The notes beneath the pieces are model-generated. The model was not told where the DNA came from. It saw nothing but the letters and a program-made list of their open reading frames with translations, and searched no databases. From contig MNCI01037919.1 in NCBI GenBank assembly GCA_015680685.1, positions 1 through 47,632 on the forward strand: a DNA stretch of 47,632 bases, in the 5' to 3' direction. The position numbers and the translations under genes are program-made. Each line of letters opens with the position of its first letter. Position 1 is the first letter of the stretch. The stretch comes from Gnetum montanum (lineage: Eukaryota; Streptophyta; Gnetopsida; Gnetales; Gnetaceae). Positions 31,775 through 42,989 of this stretch are shown here, in pieces.

Positions 31775-32012
31775 TATGCTACGCTATAGCCCGAAATGGC
31801 CTAAAACTAGCATCATCGTTCTTGCTTTGGTAACGCGCTATCTCTTTTGGCAATGGTTCAAAGCAGCCTAAAACTAGCATGGTTTCTTTTCATTTTGTTA
31901 ACATATAACCCTCCTAGCATGTTACATAATGGCCCAAGATGGCCTAAAATTAGCAATGGCCCAAAATGACCTAAAACTAGCAATGGCCCGAAATGGCCTA
32001 AAACTAGCACAT
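31775..32012. repeat. Short-repeat block downstream of protease, copy B
   Basis: Degenerate counterpart of the 84-bp array in copy C. GGCCTAAAACTAGCA-like cores lie near 31799, 31872, 31942, 31970 and 31997. The last three are spaced 27-28 bp, with unit ATGGCCCGAAATGGCC plus TAAAACTAGCA. The long apparent frame here is repeat, not protein. Confidence 0.8.
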
Positions 32013-33921
32013 GAAAGTGCTAAAACCTTATACGATGCAAAAGTTAACACAAAATTGATTGCTTTTTTAAGGTCTTTCATTTTATTCAAAACTTACACCT
32101 GTTGGCAATGTTTGCAAAGCTTTTACAAAATTTCAACATTTCAAAAATTTCAAAAAAAAAACCCCATGCTATCATGGGTTGCCTCCGTTTGCATCATCCT
32201 CGCCGTTCACCCTTCCTTTGTCTACCTATGCATCATACTCCCCTGCATTGCCACCTACCAGTTCTTCATTCCCTTCCTCTATGGGCCTTGCATCCTCATC
32301 TGGGGCCTACATCACAAGAATGAAGTAATTAGTTAGAGCAACAAACACAAACCACAACATACTATAAGAATCTACATCTACACAGCAAAGAAACTAACTT
32401 GAGAAAGGTCTGTGTTGGTCTCAAGAGGTATCTAATCTAGATTGATCCTGAGGTGATGCCAGACCTCCTCCATCGTAATGTCCATCCAATGCCTGTCGCT
32501 AGGTTTAGCGTTCACAGCAGTGGCTTTTTCCCTTTCCACAGTCATCCATTTTAGAGGTCCAGGGAAGGGAAGGCGGTTGTGGTCTCTCCTGTAGGAAGGT
32601 CTACTTTCAAGTCAAGAGATTCTGTAACCCTTACCTACTATTTGAACTTAGCGTAGGCCTCAAAAGCACTGATGGCATTCATGAAGGCTTCATATGTGAA
32701 TGCCTCCATAGCAGTGTCTTTGTACAGTTTTCGATGGATGTCGTTCTCTAGCTTGTACACGTGTTTGTGGTTTCTCTAGGTTCGCCCCCATTCAAAAACT
32801 TTGGTGCTGATATCTTTCATATCTTGGCACTTCTGGGCTATTAAGTCCATCTACATTTGTTGCTCGACTATCTCACAAGTGGACTCAATGTTCTAACGAG
32901 CGACGATAAAAAATCAGGCATAGTCTTCTACAGCCTTGTGCCAATCCTCAACATCAGGATTATGGTTTATGAGGAAAGAATTCCTTGACCAAAGATCCTC
33001 CACCGTAGCGACCAAGTCAGCCTCTCCTTACTTAGCCCTTTGGACCCGCTTCCATAGATCCTCATTGATGCTCTTACACTCCCACAGAGAGTAAGCTGAG
33101 TGCACGACATACTTGCAAGCCTTGTCGAATGCATGACAAGACACCCCAATCACATCAAGAGAGAGGGTAGGCATGGCACCAACATTCATGGGTCGTGCTG
33201 GGTCCCATTTGAGCTAAGAGGCTACCTCAACACTAAGAGCGTAACAATCATGTTAGCATAGCAAAATCAATGAACTCAAAAAATTTTAGCATAATAAAAA
33301 TGCAAGAGCACTTAACAACACTAGTACTTACCCTCATTAAGGTCTGCCTGCTGAAGGTGTTTAATCATGTCATTGACAAGTCCCTCCACGAATGCAAACT
33401 TGTTAGGGACCTTGACCCACAACTCTGCATGAACTAGAGGGGGCCCTGTGGCTTTAGCAGTAGCACCTATTACATGGCTAAGAGCATAAGCAATGGTCAA
33501 AAATGGACTACATAAGACAAACATATCATTGAACTTACCAGCTTCCGGCTGCGACCTTTCCTCTCCTTGACACAAGATGATGGAAGTACCTCAGTAGAGG
33601 GCCCTACTAAGTCTATATAAACCCCTTCCCCATGCACTGGTGCCTTTCCTTTCAGAAGACCAGCATCCTTTTTATTCAAAGAAGGTGCCTCTTCATTGGT
33701 AGGAGGAGGCTCGCTGATGACAAGAGCCCCTGCCCGAGAGATAGGAGCTCCCTTATTCCTAATTGGGGCCCTTTCCTCTGAGACTAGGACCTTCACATCT
33801 TTATTCATCTCCCTCATCTTGAGGGTAGACATTTCTTCATCGCCTTCTTCTTCCTCCTCTTCTTCCTCTATTAGCAAAGAAGCATGTTTGCATTGGTTCA
33901 AAAAAAAATTAGCTCAAAGCA

Positions 33922-33952
33922 GATGCTACGCTACACCACCTAGCGTAGCATC
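33922..33952. repeat. Perfect 12-bp hairpin in antisense intron, copy B
   Basis: Arms GATGCTACGCTA (33922-33933) and TAGCGTAGCATC (33941-33952) are exact reverse complements around the 7-base loop CACCACC. It lies in the intron between antisense exons 4 and 5. The same GCTACGCTA/TAGCGTAGC words build palindromes in the LTRs. Confidence 0.9.
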
Positions 33953-35340
33953 ACGTAGCAAACAATAGCAAAGTTAGCATGGCACAAAAAGGGTTTACCA
34001 ATGGGGGGTTGCATCCTCTGTAGCTTGAGCCACAGTCTTCATACCTCCTCTTCCTCCACATGAAGGGTTTCCCTAGGTGGGGGAGGCCTCTTCCTTTGAA
34101 GCTCCTTAGGCATAGTCTCAACTATGAGATGCTCCCCCCATGTCACACTACCAGCTATAGCAGGAGGTATCTCTCCCACGCTATCCTGACCACGAATGCT
34201 ACGAGCTGCCAGACCTTTGGTCATTACGGACAATGACTCCCCAACTACTTTCAGAGGATCTTGGGTTCGTATGGTCCAAAGGATTTGCAAAATCCATGGC
34301 GTGGAGATCCAGTTATGATCTCGCTTGACATAGGATCCACCCTCTTGAACCACTAGAAACTCCATGAACCACTTCAAACAACCTATGTAGAAGGCATAGT
34401 GTATGTTGGAGCAGGACTTCGTCTTCTCACGAAGTCCCAAAACCTCAGCCTGCACGTTTTTACATAGGAAGTTGGCCCAGTTGTAACATGCCCCTTCCTC
34501 CATTACCTCCCACATTATCCAGGCCTGCTCGAGCCCTAGGACTTTTCCTTGGGTGAGTAGTTGGGGGAACATGCAGGTACAAAAAATCATATAGATGTCC
34601 ATGGTAGGTCCATCCTTAAGCTGGTCCATGGGAAACCCTTTCCACTCCTTAATGAGCCTCAACCACTCCTCGATATCCTTCTTCTAAATGGTCAACTCCT
34701 GCTTGCACCTCAACCCTATGGAGACACCATCGGAAGGAACACTAAATAGCCGTAAATAGTTGGTCATTGATTTCAATGACCACTCACATGTCTCGTACGT
34801 ACGTGCAAAAATGACCCTCCCTCTCAGAGAAGGAGTTAACTAGGGAAAGCATCTCAGCAGTAGGGACGCTCAGATTTGCAGCCATGAACAGATCCATAAG
34901 CCTCACCTTCTGGACATTCTTAACCAATGAGTCCGAGGCCCCACAATCTAACCAAAGCTAGCATGCTGCTACTTTGCTGTATTTGAAATAGATGTTTGTC
35001 CCCTGTGTCTCTGTAGTTACCAACATCACCTCCTGGGGTTTCTTCGCCCCTGCAATAGTTTTCATAAAAAATACTCAGTATGAAAACATAGAAAATACAT
35101 GGATTAGAAAAACACTCAAGAATGTGACACCTACTATTCGACCCACCGAGCCTATATGGTAACGGGAACAGTGGGAGTTCAGCCGTCATGACTTATTCAA
35201 CCATGACTAGCTTGAAGGGTTCTTCCCATTCCTCGTCCAACCAACCCTTCTCCCTATAGTGAGTGTAGGGAGCAAAAAATGAGCAGGGGTAGGTATGGTA
35301 TTCACCCCCACACTAACCAATCACACCTGCCCGCAAGTTC

Positions 35341-35341
35341 N
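35341..35341. other. Single ambiguous base at a structural break
   Basis: The only N in the window. To its right, B matches A (AGAGTTGCA...). To its left lies the middle of antisense exon 3. Compared with copy C, the rest of intron 2 and the first ~110 bp of exon 3 are missing at this point. It may be a closed assembly gap or a real deletion with a poor consensus base. Confidence 0.7.
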
Positions 35342-35382
35342 TAGAGTTGCACAATATAGCGGAGCAAGGCTGCAAAAATCAC

Positions 35383-35823
35383 CTGCTAGCACAATAGACA
35401 ATCCCCTATGGGTTTTGAAATCACGTCGCCATGTAACGTGCGAGGAACAATTTATTGTAGCAGTGGTACTTAGGAATGTTCTAGATCCAAGCTAAACATC
35501 TTAACCCTAATGTGCATTGGTTGGATCCCTCCGCCTGCCTACTCCCGATTGCCCCATCGGTAAAGAATCTCAGGATTCCTTGACTTGCCCTAGGCAGCAT
35601 GGCTTCTACTATGTCGGATGCCTCCACGTCCTCCAAGGAAGACCAAATGATCATGCTAAAGTGGTCAAGTAGGAATTGTAAGAAGTCTCGTGCCCCGTCC
35701 TTGAACCAAACCGCTTGCTCCCCCATACGTATTTGAGAAGGAGGGATGTTGGCCACAAGTTGACCCACATGGCATAGAACTCCTCTAATCTCCAAAATGA
35801 TCAACCGGGGCCTCAGCCCCACC
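35383..35823 (-). pseudogene. Antisense exon 2, HAD/NIF phosphatase-like domain, copy B
   Basis: Open for 113 codons from 35822 to 35484: RLIILEIRGVLCHVGQ, AVWFKDGARDFLQFLL, SMIIWSSLEDVEASD, then LRCLAWI. The motif I nucleophile is Glu here (LEIRG) while A and C keep Asp (LDIRG, LDIVG). IIWSS matches HAD motif II of NIF-like proteins. After a stop the exon continues NKLFLARY, with no DD pair. It would be inactive even without the stop. Confidence 0.58.
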
Positions 35824-36367
35824 CTACACGAGCCAATTGGTGAATGTTGGCATCATACTTAAAAGCAATACACACGCAACATAGCAAAGCCTAGAAATCC
35901 ATGAGTATAGCAGGGCATAACCTCCTACCCGTGCATAGTGTAGCAAGAGCACAAAAGCCTAGCATAGTGAAAACATGAAAATGAGCCTAGCATCTAAGGA
36001 TTTCATGCTATGGCACGCTTGGTTCAAGCAGATTAAAATTGCCCCACCCCCATGGTTATGGTGACCATGGTGGTGGCGATCTCAGCAGCCTTACATGCAA
36101 CCACGATGTAACGTTTATGCATCATCCATAACTAAAATGGCAATAGTGACGATGCAAAGATTAATATGACATGATCACAAAAGATGCAGGTAGCCTAGAA
36201 TGATCGCAAAATAGTAGAAAGCACAAAACAAGAAAGCAAAGAAACACAATAGCTTACTAGCTCAACGGTGTGCCCCTCCACGCTACAATGCGCACTTGTG
36301 GCGCATGCTCCAAAGTCTTCTCTACCTCCTCAACTCTAGCAAGCAGCAAATGGATATAGGGAGCCAT

Positions 36368-37272
36368 GTTCACAATTGCAGATGCATGCTCTTAGCTAAA
36401 AATCACTCTGTTAGCCGCTATTACAATTGCTTCGCACTCCGAAATCACCTTGTGCTCTGGTGTAGGCTCTGCACTCTTACGGTAAAAATAGCAAAATTTC
36501 CAAGTTTTAACCCCCATTTGTAGCCATAATGACAAGGTGGGGAAACTTGCCTCTCTCTCTTCAATTAATGCAAGCACGTTGTACAATGTAGCATGCTCAC
36601 CACAACACCATAACACTATTGACATTAAAGCCTTAACACGATCCAAGCCAACTACTTCCCTTCTCGAAAACAAAAATATATATATATAATGATATATATT
36701 TATTTTTGATTAAGGAATTGAAAATCATGATGATCGTAGCGTGACGAGTCCGAAAAGACTCTAAACTAGTGATCCTAGCATACTTACACTTCTAGCATAG
36801 TTACACTCCTAATGGTCTGGAAAGACCCTAAACTAGCAATCTCGACCTATTACAGTTACAATTCTGCAATAACATGGGTAGTCTCGTACCTTCCCAAAGT
36901 TTCACATTAGTAGTATCGTCATTTCTAGTAGTTTCGTGTCAGCAGCCCGCATGTCCTACTTCAATGGTGTTACCTTCTTTCGCATATTTCTTTTCTCATT
37001 CCACATACTACCATTTTGCATGTTAAAACTTTGCATGATACAACCTAGCAACCTGAAATGACACTAAACTAGTAGCTTGGCATCGGCATGTTAATAGTTT
37101 TGCAGTTTGCATTTTTACATCAACTTCTCATTCTCAGCAATCCTGCATTCTCATGTCTTTACGGTCTACCATGACCTTAAACTGATAAGCTTTAATCTTT
37201 ACATAGTCTGGTCACTACTTCGCAAAATTTTCTTCATACGCAACCTCTACCAATGGGCACCACTTAACCAGG
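36368..37272. other. Spacer between antisense gene and RT, copy B
   Basis: Matches 19867-20786 of copy A. It contains the mutated antisense TATA site, an AT microsatellite (about 36675-36700), AAACTAG repeats near 36768 and 36834, and ends with GATGGCAG|GTCAAG just before RT. No plus-strand domain. Confidence 0.55.
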
Positions 37273-38430
37273 ATCTCAGCTTATGATGGCAGGTCAAGCG
37301 AAAGATGGGAATCTATCATGACCTTTCCACACCTTTAACATTAGCAAGGCCATAAGGTGAGCTTGCAAGACAATTGAACCCTGACATGATCGACTGGGGG
37401 TTGACCTCAACTAGCACTATAGCAACTTTAGAAGCATCCCCAGATTGGCCTAAGCATCTGGTTGAAAGCGGAGACTTAGAGGCTAGGGATGTAACTGAAG
37501 ACCCTCTTGTCGAGACACCTGTGACCATATCAAAAGGGAAGGTGAAAATGTTGAAACTCAGCTCCCTCCTAGCCACGCAAATACACAAAAATGTAGCTAA
37601 TGTTTTGCAACATAACATCGATGTCTTTGCATGGTCATATGATGACATGCTAGGTCTAGATCCACGGCTGATTCAGCATGACATCATCCTAGACGCACAC
37701 GTGAAGGCAGTCAAGAAAAAGGCCCGCAAAGTTAAACCAGAATTCACACTAGCTGTGAGGGATGAAATCACTAAGCTATACCAAGTAGGTTTCATCTGTG
37801 CAGTTGACTATTCAGAGTGGGTGTCCAATGTCATTGTGGTTTCGAAGAAAATGGGAGGAATACGGATCTATATAGACTTTCGAGACCTAAACAAGGCAAC
37901 GATCAAGGATGAATTTCCACTTCCAAGCATTGATCAGCTCATCGACACCATAGCTGGCCATGCTTTGCTATCCTTCATGGATTTCTTCTCTGGGTACAAT
38001 CAAATCTGCATTAACCTAGAGCACTAGCTATCAACAACCTTCATGATCCCATGGGGAACGTTCTACTACACCATGATGCCTTTCGGGCTCAAGAATGCTG
38101 GAGCAACCTAGCAGTGAGCCATGACTTACATTTTTAGTGACTACATCCTAAAAATGTTAAACGACTACATGGACGACATAGTAGTCAATTTCAAAGAAGC
38201 AGTTGATCATCCACATGACCTAGGGGTAGTCCTCAAATGCTGCCAAATGCACGACCTACACCTCAATCCTAAGAAGTATGTCTCTGGAGTGAAATTCGGA
38301 CTCATGTTAGGGTTCATAGTATCGGAGGCCAGAATATGGGTGGACCCTGATAAGGTCAAGGCCATCGTCAACCTAGCACCTCCCACAAACCTAAAGGAGT
38401 TGCGTGGTTTATAGGGTAGAGTATAGTTTA
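37273..38430 (+). pseudogene. Ty3/gypsy reverse transcriptase, copy B
   Basis: Open from 37374 to 38024: VFAWSYDDMLGLD, VGFICAVDYSEWVSN, GGIRIYIDFRDLNKATIKDE, FPLPSIDQLIDTIAGHALLS, FMDFFSGYNQI (first catalytic Asp). After stops at 38025 and near 38110 come MMPFGLKNAGAT and the intact catalytic box YMDD at 38166-38177, then VDPDKVKAIV and LKELRGL. The catalytic triad is preserved, unlike copy A. The frame differs from that of gag-protease, and the 5.6-kb gap makes a simple read-through fusion impossible. Splicing of the sense RNA or a separate mechanism would be needed. Confidence 0.9.
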
Positions 38431-39545
38431 TTTAAAGTTTTATAGCAAGGTTGACCAACAAGTTACATCCCATGCAACATCTTCTAAAGAAGGGGGTTAA
38501 CTTTGAATGGACAACCTAGTGTCAACAAGCCTTTAATGATCTGAAGAAGAAACTCTCACACCTCCTAACTGTGCATCTGCCACAAAGGAACAAACCCTTC
38601 TTCATCTACCTTGCCACCTCCGACATGTCCGTCACCTCACTATTGTGTCAAAAAAGAGACGACGGTTCCAAGATACTGGTGTACTATCTAAGTCATGCAA
38701 TAATAGCGCATCAGGCAAGGTACAATGAAGTGGGAAGGAATTTCCTGGCCCTAGTGTTCGCACTAAAAAAGTGGAGCATTACCTATTCTGCAGCATGACC
38801 AATATCATTTGCAAGAGCAACATACTCCAAGCTATCACTAATAACTTATACGAAAGTAGTAGGATAGCCCGATGGAAGGTAATAACCAAGGAGTTTGATT
38901 TACGATATATAAGCCAATCATCGACAAAAGGTCAAGCCATAGCAACCCAACTCACGGCTTTGCCAATCGACGACTAAGTAACCATAGACCCCGAATTCCT
39001 GGACGAATATGTCAGCAATGTCCACGTCATCCCATTGCATGTCGAAGACACCTTACATTTCAACGGTGCTTCAATCACGCAAGGAGGTAGCGCTGCTACC
39101 ATAATCACGTTCTCCTCTGGGGAAATGCACCCATCCACTTATCAATTTGCGTTCCCTTGTACCAATAACATGGTAGAATATGAGGGGATACTCAAAGGCC
39201 TCTTAACTACCCAAGTGCTACACATACAACACCTGGCCATCCGGGGAGATTCACAACTAGTCGTGAATCAAATCATGGAAGTCTATGCCTGCAAGGCTAC
39301 GCACTTACAACCCTACTGCAATCTAGCAAAAATCCTACTTAAGCAATTTACAATCACAAATGTGCAACATGTGCCATGCAACGAAAACACCATGGCAGAT
39401 GCCTTAGCTACCCTTGCATTAAAAATCCCATCACATTCCCTGGAAAATGTGCCAACCTCGATTATAGAATGCACAGAGCTTATCACTCGAGTAGAGAACG
39501 TGGCATCTGTCAGTTCCACGGATACCCCAGAGTGGTATGCCAACA
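38431..39545 (+). pseudogene. Dual RNase H region, copy B
   Basis: First RNase H: FFIYLATSDMSVTSLL, YLSHAIIAHQARYN, FLALVFALKKW, then a frameshift at about 38770 (missing base relative to A), IARWKVITKEFDLRYISQ. Second RNase H: LHFNGASITQGGSA (first Asp changed to Asn; A has Asp), FPCTNNMVEYEGIL (Glu), IRGDSQLVVNQI (Asp), TMADALATLAL (Asp). The double RNase H supports Tat-lineage membership. The first domain is the eroded tether-like copy expected in Ty3-type elements that gained a second RNase H. Confidence 0.87.
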
Positions 39546-40774
39546 TTAAGACTTATCTACAGCATGGCAAGCCCCCAGGGGGATTGACATCTGCCGAGAG
39601 AAATGTAATCTGTATTCGTGCTTGGTAGTATGTGCTCATGGGAAATGATGTCCTATGCCGATGCTTCTACGATGGGATATTGCTGGTATGCATGGGTGAC
39701 GAGCAAGTTCAAAAGGTAGTTAATGAAATACATGAGGGGTTGTGCATTGGACACATAGCACCTACGGCTATGGCTCCCAAAATCAGACTCCTAGGGTATT
39801 ACTGGCCCCACATGGAATGTGATTGCTTATTGAAAGTCAAAACATGTGACACATGCCAAAGATACACGAATCTCATACACATAGCACCTATAGATTTACA
39901 TTCAACACAAATCATGTGGCCCTTCCAAAGATGGGGGTTAGACCTCATAGGGCCTATCACGCCTAAGTCCTCCGCAAGGCATAGCTTCATTATCACTGCC
40001 ACTGAGTATTTTACCAAGTGGGTGGAAGCTATTTCCCTAAGGAAAACGACATCTCAGCAAATCTACCATTTCATCCTAGACAACATAGTAACAAGGTTTA
40101 GGCTTCCAATGACTATTATGATCGACAATGGGCCATAGTTCAGTAGTACGGAAACCCAAACCTTCTGCAGCAATCTAGGCATTAAACAATCATTTTCTTC
40201 CCCTTATTATCTACAGGAGAATGGGCAAGCAGAGGCTACAAATAAGTCCATCATCAACTTGCTGAAGCGGATGCTTAACTACAGCAAGAGGCGGTGGCAC
40301 GAGCAAATCCTCTACTTCTTGTGGGCCTACTGAACGATGTGCAGAACTATAACAAGTGAGACCCCTTACAGTCTAGTTTACGGATGTGAAGCTGTATTGC
40401 CTCTTGAGTTGCAGGTACCATCACTTCGGATGATCCTGGCGGATGTCATGAGTGAAGCCCAAAACAATGAGTCATAAACTATCGACCTTGACTCAATGGA
40501 TGAGAAGCGTGTACAGACGTTGAGATACATCGAGCACTACCAAAGAAAGTAGTACTAGAAGCACCGTGCAAACCTGCGTCGAAGGCCAATGCAGAAGGTA
40601 GACCTCATCCTCAAGGCTGTCCGAGAACACGTGATCAAATTCTCAGCCAACTTGGAAGGTCCTTACGTGGTCACTAAAGCCTTCGGGAATGGAACCTTCA
40701 AACTGGTAAACATCGATGACAACGAGTTCACTAACTCGGTGAATCACTCGTACCTCAATCCATTCTACATCTGA
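39546..40774 (+). pseudogene. Integrase with DD35E triad, copy B
   Basis: Inserts element DNA into the genome. Zinc finger: IHEGLCIGHIAP ... YYWPHMECDCL ... VKTCDTCQRY. Core: WGLDLIGPI (Asp codon at 39941), MTIMIDNGP (Asp at 40124), and ENGQAEATNKSI (Glu at 40232), giving exactly 35 residues between the second Asp and the Glu. The C-terminal part (YGCEAVLPLELQVPS; VREHVIKFSANLEGPYVV; FKLVNIDDNEF) ends at TGA 40772-40774. The catalytic residues are all kept, but stops (40136 and several after 40330) break the frame. No chromodomain is seen. Confidence 0.9.
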
Positions 40775-40964
40775 GGCACAATGATGACATCAGCTAGCAT
40801 CCACTATGATGTAAAACTGGCACTGTTAGTCCACCATGACTATAAACTGGCATTGCTCATCTACTACGATGTTAAACTGGTATGTACAGTCCACTGGGAC
40901 CTTAAACTAGCACAACGATCCACTGGGACCCTAAACTAGCACATGATCTACCAAGACCATAAAC
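40775..40964. repeat. Pre-LTR short-repeat array, copy B
   Basis: Same array as 24277-24456: ATGTAAAACTGGCA, ACTATAAACTGGCA, ATGTTAAACTGG, ACCTTAAACTAGCA, ACCCTAAACTAGCA, spaced about 30-36 bp, each preceded by a GTCCAC(T/C)(A/G)(G/T)GA-like word. Confidence 0.8.
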
Positions 40965-42646
40965 TGGGTTTGCATCGCATCTCTAGCATGCACACCAAAT
41001 GAGCAGGTGCGATGCCGACACATGGGTGGATAGTCGTAATTCCAGAACATGATTCATGATACAATGGAGACGCGGTCTAGAACACATGTGATGTTTCCAT
41101 CCTTGGCATCATGTTGACCCTCCAAAAATGCTGCATGGAATTATACTAGCCCTCCAAACCTACCATTGCCACAGATCCTTGCCCTGACAGTGGTTCTGGG
41201 GTTAGTTCCTGCATTTGGAGTATCGGCAATATTGTGACCCAGCCACAATATTGTTACACCAAATCCCTGCCAATGTCTGGCTTGCATGATGTTAGCTATG
41301 TGGTAGTTGATCTCGTGGCTGAACCAAGAATGCAAACCCTTGGCAGGGATTCTAGAGCATCTGCATCAATAGCAACTCCTAGTGTCTTCAGGACCAGTCT
41401 CTCCACGTCAATGCTACCTAGGCCACTGTTGGCCCTCCTATCTTGGACATCGCGCACCAATGCCTACGGGTGTCCAAGAGCTTCACCAACATCTATGGTC
41501 AACAAAACCTTTGCCCCCACAGGTGCATCTTGCCACAGTAGCAAATGCTACCAAGTCGCGAAGCGAGTGCCTCAACTAGCTTGGCCACTACTGAGTGCAA
41601 ACTCCCATGGTGCATGTAACATAGCTCGCCACCAAGGAAACACCAGCACAAGTTCCATGATGCATGTAACACAACTCGCCACATGGAACACATTTGTAGG
41701 CAGGTCAAAACCCTTCACGGATGTAATGCAACTCATCCTGTGAAGGAAACACCTATCTTGCAAGAGGTTGAAGAACAGCGCAAGCCAAAGATGAAAATGC
41801 AGGTGAGCCCCTCAGAGCACTTTGACGAGGGACTCTGCTAAACATCATCATTTCTCTCTACCTTAACCTCTGCACAATCAATGCAACACTCTCAAGTGTA
41901 GCCAAGCGACATTTCGACACTCACCAAGTGACAACCTTAGCGTTTCTCCTACTGCGGTTTTTTGTATTCTTTGCCGATGTCTATCGAGCTTGTTCTCCAA
42001 ACATCAACAAAGAGGGGCCAATGAAACATCCCAAAAAATTTCGAGGTCATCCATGCTTCACCAAGGCTCATAATTTGTGCACCGGCATGATGGTTCATCA
42101 GGAGGAGAACGCCTTGAGTTCAGGCCAACTAGTTTGGCAAATTTTCTACTTTGGGCACGAATAGGCTCTATGGGTCATCCTACCTATTCATCCAAGTAGC
42201 TCGCCTAGTCGACAACCTGCTCATAAACGATGCGCTGAGTTGGCAGCAGCATTCTGGATGCACGAAACAATTTGGCAAGTTTCTAAGTCACGAAGTCTGC
42301 TATGCTACGCTACACCTTGCTATGCAGCATAGCAAGCTTTAGAAGATGATTGCATGACAAAATGCTAAGCTATGCTACACCATGTAGTGTAGCATGGAAA
42401 TAGCTTCACAAATAGTCCCCTTGCCCAAGTTCAAGTCTTCAGCAATGTCCCTTTCCATCAAGAAGTGGTAGACCATGTCTGCTCCTACGCTACATTGAGC
42501 TACAAGGAACAGCGAGGCGTAGAAATCCTGCGGAAGAGACAGAAGGCAGATCAAAGGGCATGAACAACAAGGTTCACAAGCCTTGCATCGTAGGAAGAAA
42601 AGTTTGCAAATTGATAAAGCTTTTGTGACTAAGGCCAGTTGCTACA

Positions 42647-42674
42647 CTATGCTACGCTATGTAGCGTAGCATAG
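42647..42674. repeat. Perfect 13-bp-arm palindrome in LTR3 U3
   Basis: CTATGCTACGCTA (42647-42659), spacer TG, TAGCGTAGCATAG (42662-42674). It lies about 310 bp upstream of the TATA box. LTR2 has a decayed version near 26131-26165, and LTR1 a partial one near 17981-18015. Confidence 0.9.
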
Positions 42675-42981
42675 CATAGCAAGCATGCAACACACATATT
42701 GGTGCTACGCTACACCAAGCATGCTACGCTATGAAGCATAGCAAGGCATGCGGGTGGTTATGCAACATCAATGCACTCCACCTAATTGGACCATTGGCAC
42801 ATGTCACCAGATGCTGATGGCGCGATTACAGCATGATAGGCTCATGGTCATGGCATCACAAACTCACGGTCAAAACGGTCATGCATGTCCAACGGTTATA
42901 TTCGGATGTGCAGGACCAGCAAGTCAGCAAAGTCTCAAGGCACATGGTGTCCAAATCAGCCCTACTATGTGCCCTCAATCC

Positions 42982-42989
42982 TATAAATA
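42982..42989 (+). promoter_or_regulatory. TATA box of LTR3
   Basis: TATAAATACCCTAACAAGTG, identical to LTR2 at this site, 636 bp before the LTR end. Confidence 0.8.

Larger units (their letters stand above)
32226..36367 (-). pseudogene. Antisense multi-exon gene inside retrotransposon, copy B
   Basis: Inferred exons 5' to 3': 36258-36367, 35383-35823, 35131-35340 (cut by the N), 33999-35049, 33539-33867, 33332-33477, 32399-33232 (frame uncertain in the middle) and 32226-32306. The clearest introns are GTAAGT...CTCTTAG (33538 to 33478) and GTAAGT...CTCTTAG (33331 to 33233). The start is ATG at 36367 (MAPYIHLLLARVEEVEK). It shares with copy C: IIWSS/YNTLFLA-type HAD residues, LVNSFSE, EVMEEG.CYNWAN, SLSVMTK, LKWDP, LWECKSINEDLWKRVQ, and an acidic end (APDEDARPIEEGNEE) before TAG. 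The longest single open exon part is 34039-34662 (207 codons). Exon 5 is Glu-rich at its start, then Pro/Ala-rich. Function unknown; decayed by several stops. The donor of the last intron (GTTAGT) and exon 4 phase are less certain. Confidence 0.72.
27131..40964 (+). mobile_element. Copy B: near full-length Tat-type Ty3/gypsy internal region
   Basis: With LTR2 and LTR3 at its ends the element is about 19.2 kb, in the range of giant Tat/Ogre elements. Plus-strand order: leader with ~119-bp repeats, gag, zinc knuckle, protease, short-repeat block, a 4.1-kb region carrying the minus-strand gene, spacer, RT, two RNase H domains, integrase, pre-LTR array. Gag to protease share one frame; RT is in another. 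Stops and one frameshift (about 38770) make it non-autonomous now. It is the most complete copy in the window and the best template for the family. Confidence 0.82.
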
